The notes beneath the pieces are model-generated. The model saw nothing but the letters and a program-made list of their open reading frames with translations, made no database searches and was not told where the DNA came from. Source: DATBHZ01 sp036557185 (GTDB lineage Bacteria; Actinomycetota; Acidimicrobiia; IMCC26256; JAENVU01). From it: a stretch of 6,019 bases of DNA. Made by a program: the position numbers and the translations under genes. The stretch lies in the NCBI GenBank assembly GCA_036557185.1, contig DATBHZ010000187.1:1-6019 (forward strand). Reading direction: 5' to 3'. The stretch's first letter is position 1; every line of letters starts with the position of its first letter. This document shows, piece after piece, positions 5,231-6,019 of the stretch.

Positions 5231-6016
5231 GTGCTCGAACGATTCCGGCTCGACGGCAAGGTGGCGATCGTCACCGGCGCCGGTCGCGGCATCGGCGCGG
5301 CGACGGCGCTCGCGCTCGCCGAGGCGGGCGCCGACGTCACGCTCGCCGCTCGCACGACCGAGCAGCTCGAGGCGGTGGCCGAGCAGATTCGAGCCTTCGG
5401 GCGCAAGGCCCTCGTCGTGCCGACGGATGTGGTGCAGAACGAGAACCTGGTCACGCTGGCGGACCGGACGGCGGACGAGCTGGGCCGCATCGACATCGTC
5501 GTCAACAACGCGGGCGGCACCGCGCCGCGGCCGTTCATGGACACGAGCGCCGGCTACCTCGAGCGCGCGTTTCACTTCAACGCGACGACGGCGTTCGTGC
5601 TGACGAAGGCCGCCGTGCCGCACATGCTCGAGCAGGGTGAGGGGGCCGTGGTGAACATCTCCTCCGCGATGGGCCGGATGCGCGACCGCGGGTTCGTCGC
5701 CTACGGCACGGCGAAGGCGGCGCTCGCGCACATGACGCGGCTCATGGCGGCGGACCTCGCACCCAAGGTGCGTGTGAACGGCATCGCCGTCGGGTCGGTG
5801 GCGACGAGCGCGCTCGAGATCGTCCTCACCAACGACGAGCTCCGCACGACGATGGTCGAGGGCACACCGCTGCGGCGTCTCGGGGAACCGGAGGACATCG
5901 CCCTCGCAGCGCTCTACCTCGCGTCACCGGCCGGGAGCTTCGTCACCGGGAAGATCTTCGACGTCGACGGCGGGCTCGAGGCACCGAACCTCGCGCTCGG
6001 CCTCCCCGACCTGTAG
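5231..6016 (+). CDS. Short-chain dehydrogenase/reductase (classical SDR, FabG-like)
   Basis: This complete 261-residue classical SDR is of normal length. The Rossmann fold starts with VAIVTGAGRGIG (11-22), the TGxxxGIG dinucleotide motif. NNAG at 92-95 is the structural motif after beta4, and Asn117 is the likely proton-relay asparagine. Ser145 (in VNISSAMG), Tyr158 and Lys162 (YGTAK) complete the catalytic set. Arg19 in the glycine motif and Arg41 after the second strand (LAARTTE) favour NADP(H) over NAD(H). The C-terminus has the usual GKIFDVDGG, then a short tail EAPNLALGLPDL. Such enzymes interconvert alcohols and ketones, including 3-oxoacyl thioesters, steroids and sugars; the substrate cannot be named. 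The GTG start follows a strong AGGAGG. Its link with the neighbouring genes is unclear, because a hairpin-bearing 158-base gap separates it from the GH20-like gene. Confidence 0.92.
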   Translation: MLERFRLDGKVAIVTGAGRGIGAATALALAEAGADVTLAARTTEQLEAVAEQIRAFGRKALVVPTDVVQNENLVTLADRTADELGRIDIVVNNAGGTAPRPFMDTSAGYLERAFHFNATTAFVLTKAAVPHMLEQGEGAVVNISSAMGRMRDRGFVAYGTAKAALAHMTRLMAADLAPKVRVNGIAVGSVATSALEIVLTNDELRTTMVEGTPLRRLGEPEDIALAALYLASPAGSFVTGKIFDVDGGLEAPNLALGLPDL

Positions 6017-6019
6017 CTC

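Noticed and set aside
1..6019. CRISPR array, tRNA or rRNA gene, insertion sequence, toxin-antitoxin or phage gene
   Set aside because: I saw no regularly spaced repeats, no cloverleaf-like sequence, no transposase or integrase motifs and no small overlapping gene pair of toxin-antitoxin type.

Overview
The window is very GC-rich, with strong G/C preference at third codon positions. Every gene whose start is visible begins with GTG or TTG and never ATG, and same-strand genes overlap by four bases as GTGA. This suggests a high-GC bacterium, most likely an actinobacterial lineage (for example the Thermoleophilia or Acidimicrobiia type). Chloroflexota is a weaker alternative, and no marker gene is present to settle it.

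Layout. (1) Positions 1-1599, plus strand: the 3' end of one class III (CaiB/BaiF) CoA-transferase gene, overlapped by four bases by a complete second one. They look like tandem paralogs and may be two subunits of one enzyme. (2) Positions 1606-2430, minus strand: a small membrane protein with two transmembrane segments, a short coiled coil and a GAF domain, but no recognisable output domain. It converges on the CoA-transferase gene with only six bases between the stop codons. (3) A short divergent spacer just above position 2430, then a plus-strand pair: a tandem-domain GNAT acetyltransferase (about 2503-3363) overlapping by four bases a cytoplasmic GH20-like glycosidase (3360-5072). (4) A 158-base spacer (5073-5230) with a perfect 10-bp GC-rich hairpin flanked by 9-base direct repeats. 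(5) A complete short-chain dehydrogenase/reductase (5231-6016), ending almost at the window edge.

The window appears to hold at least three functional units: acyl-CoA chemistry (CoA-transferase pair), a signalling or sensing protein, and an amino-sugar-type pair (acetyltransferase plus hexosaminidase-fold enzyme). The SDR may be its own unit. The GNAT/GH20 pair is the most suggestive unit, because an acetyl group on an amino sugar is what GH20 catalysis depends on; that link is inference. I found no tRNA, rRNA, CRISPR array, insertion sequence or phage gene. The window reads as ordinary chromosomal content with several points worth checking, not as an obvious new defence or mobile system.
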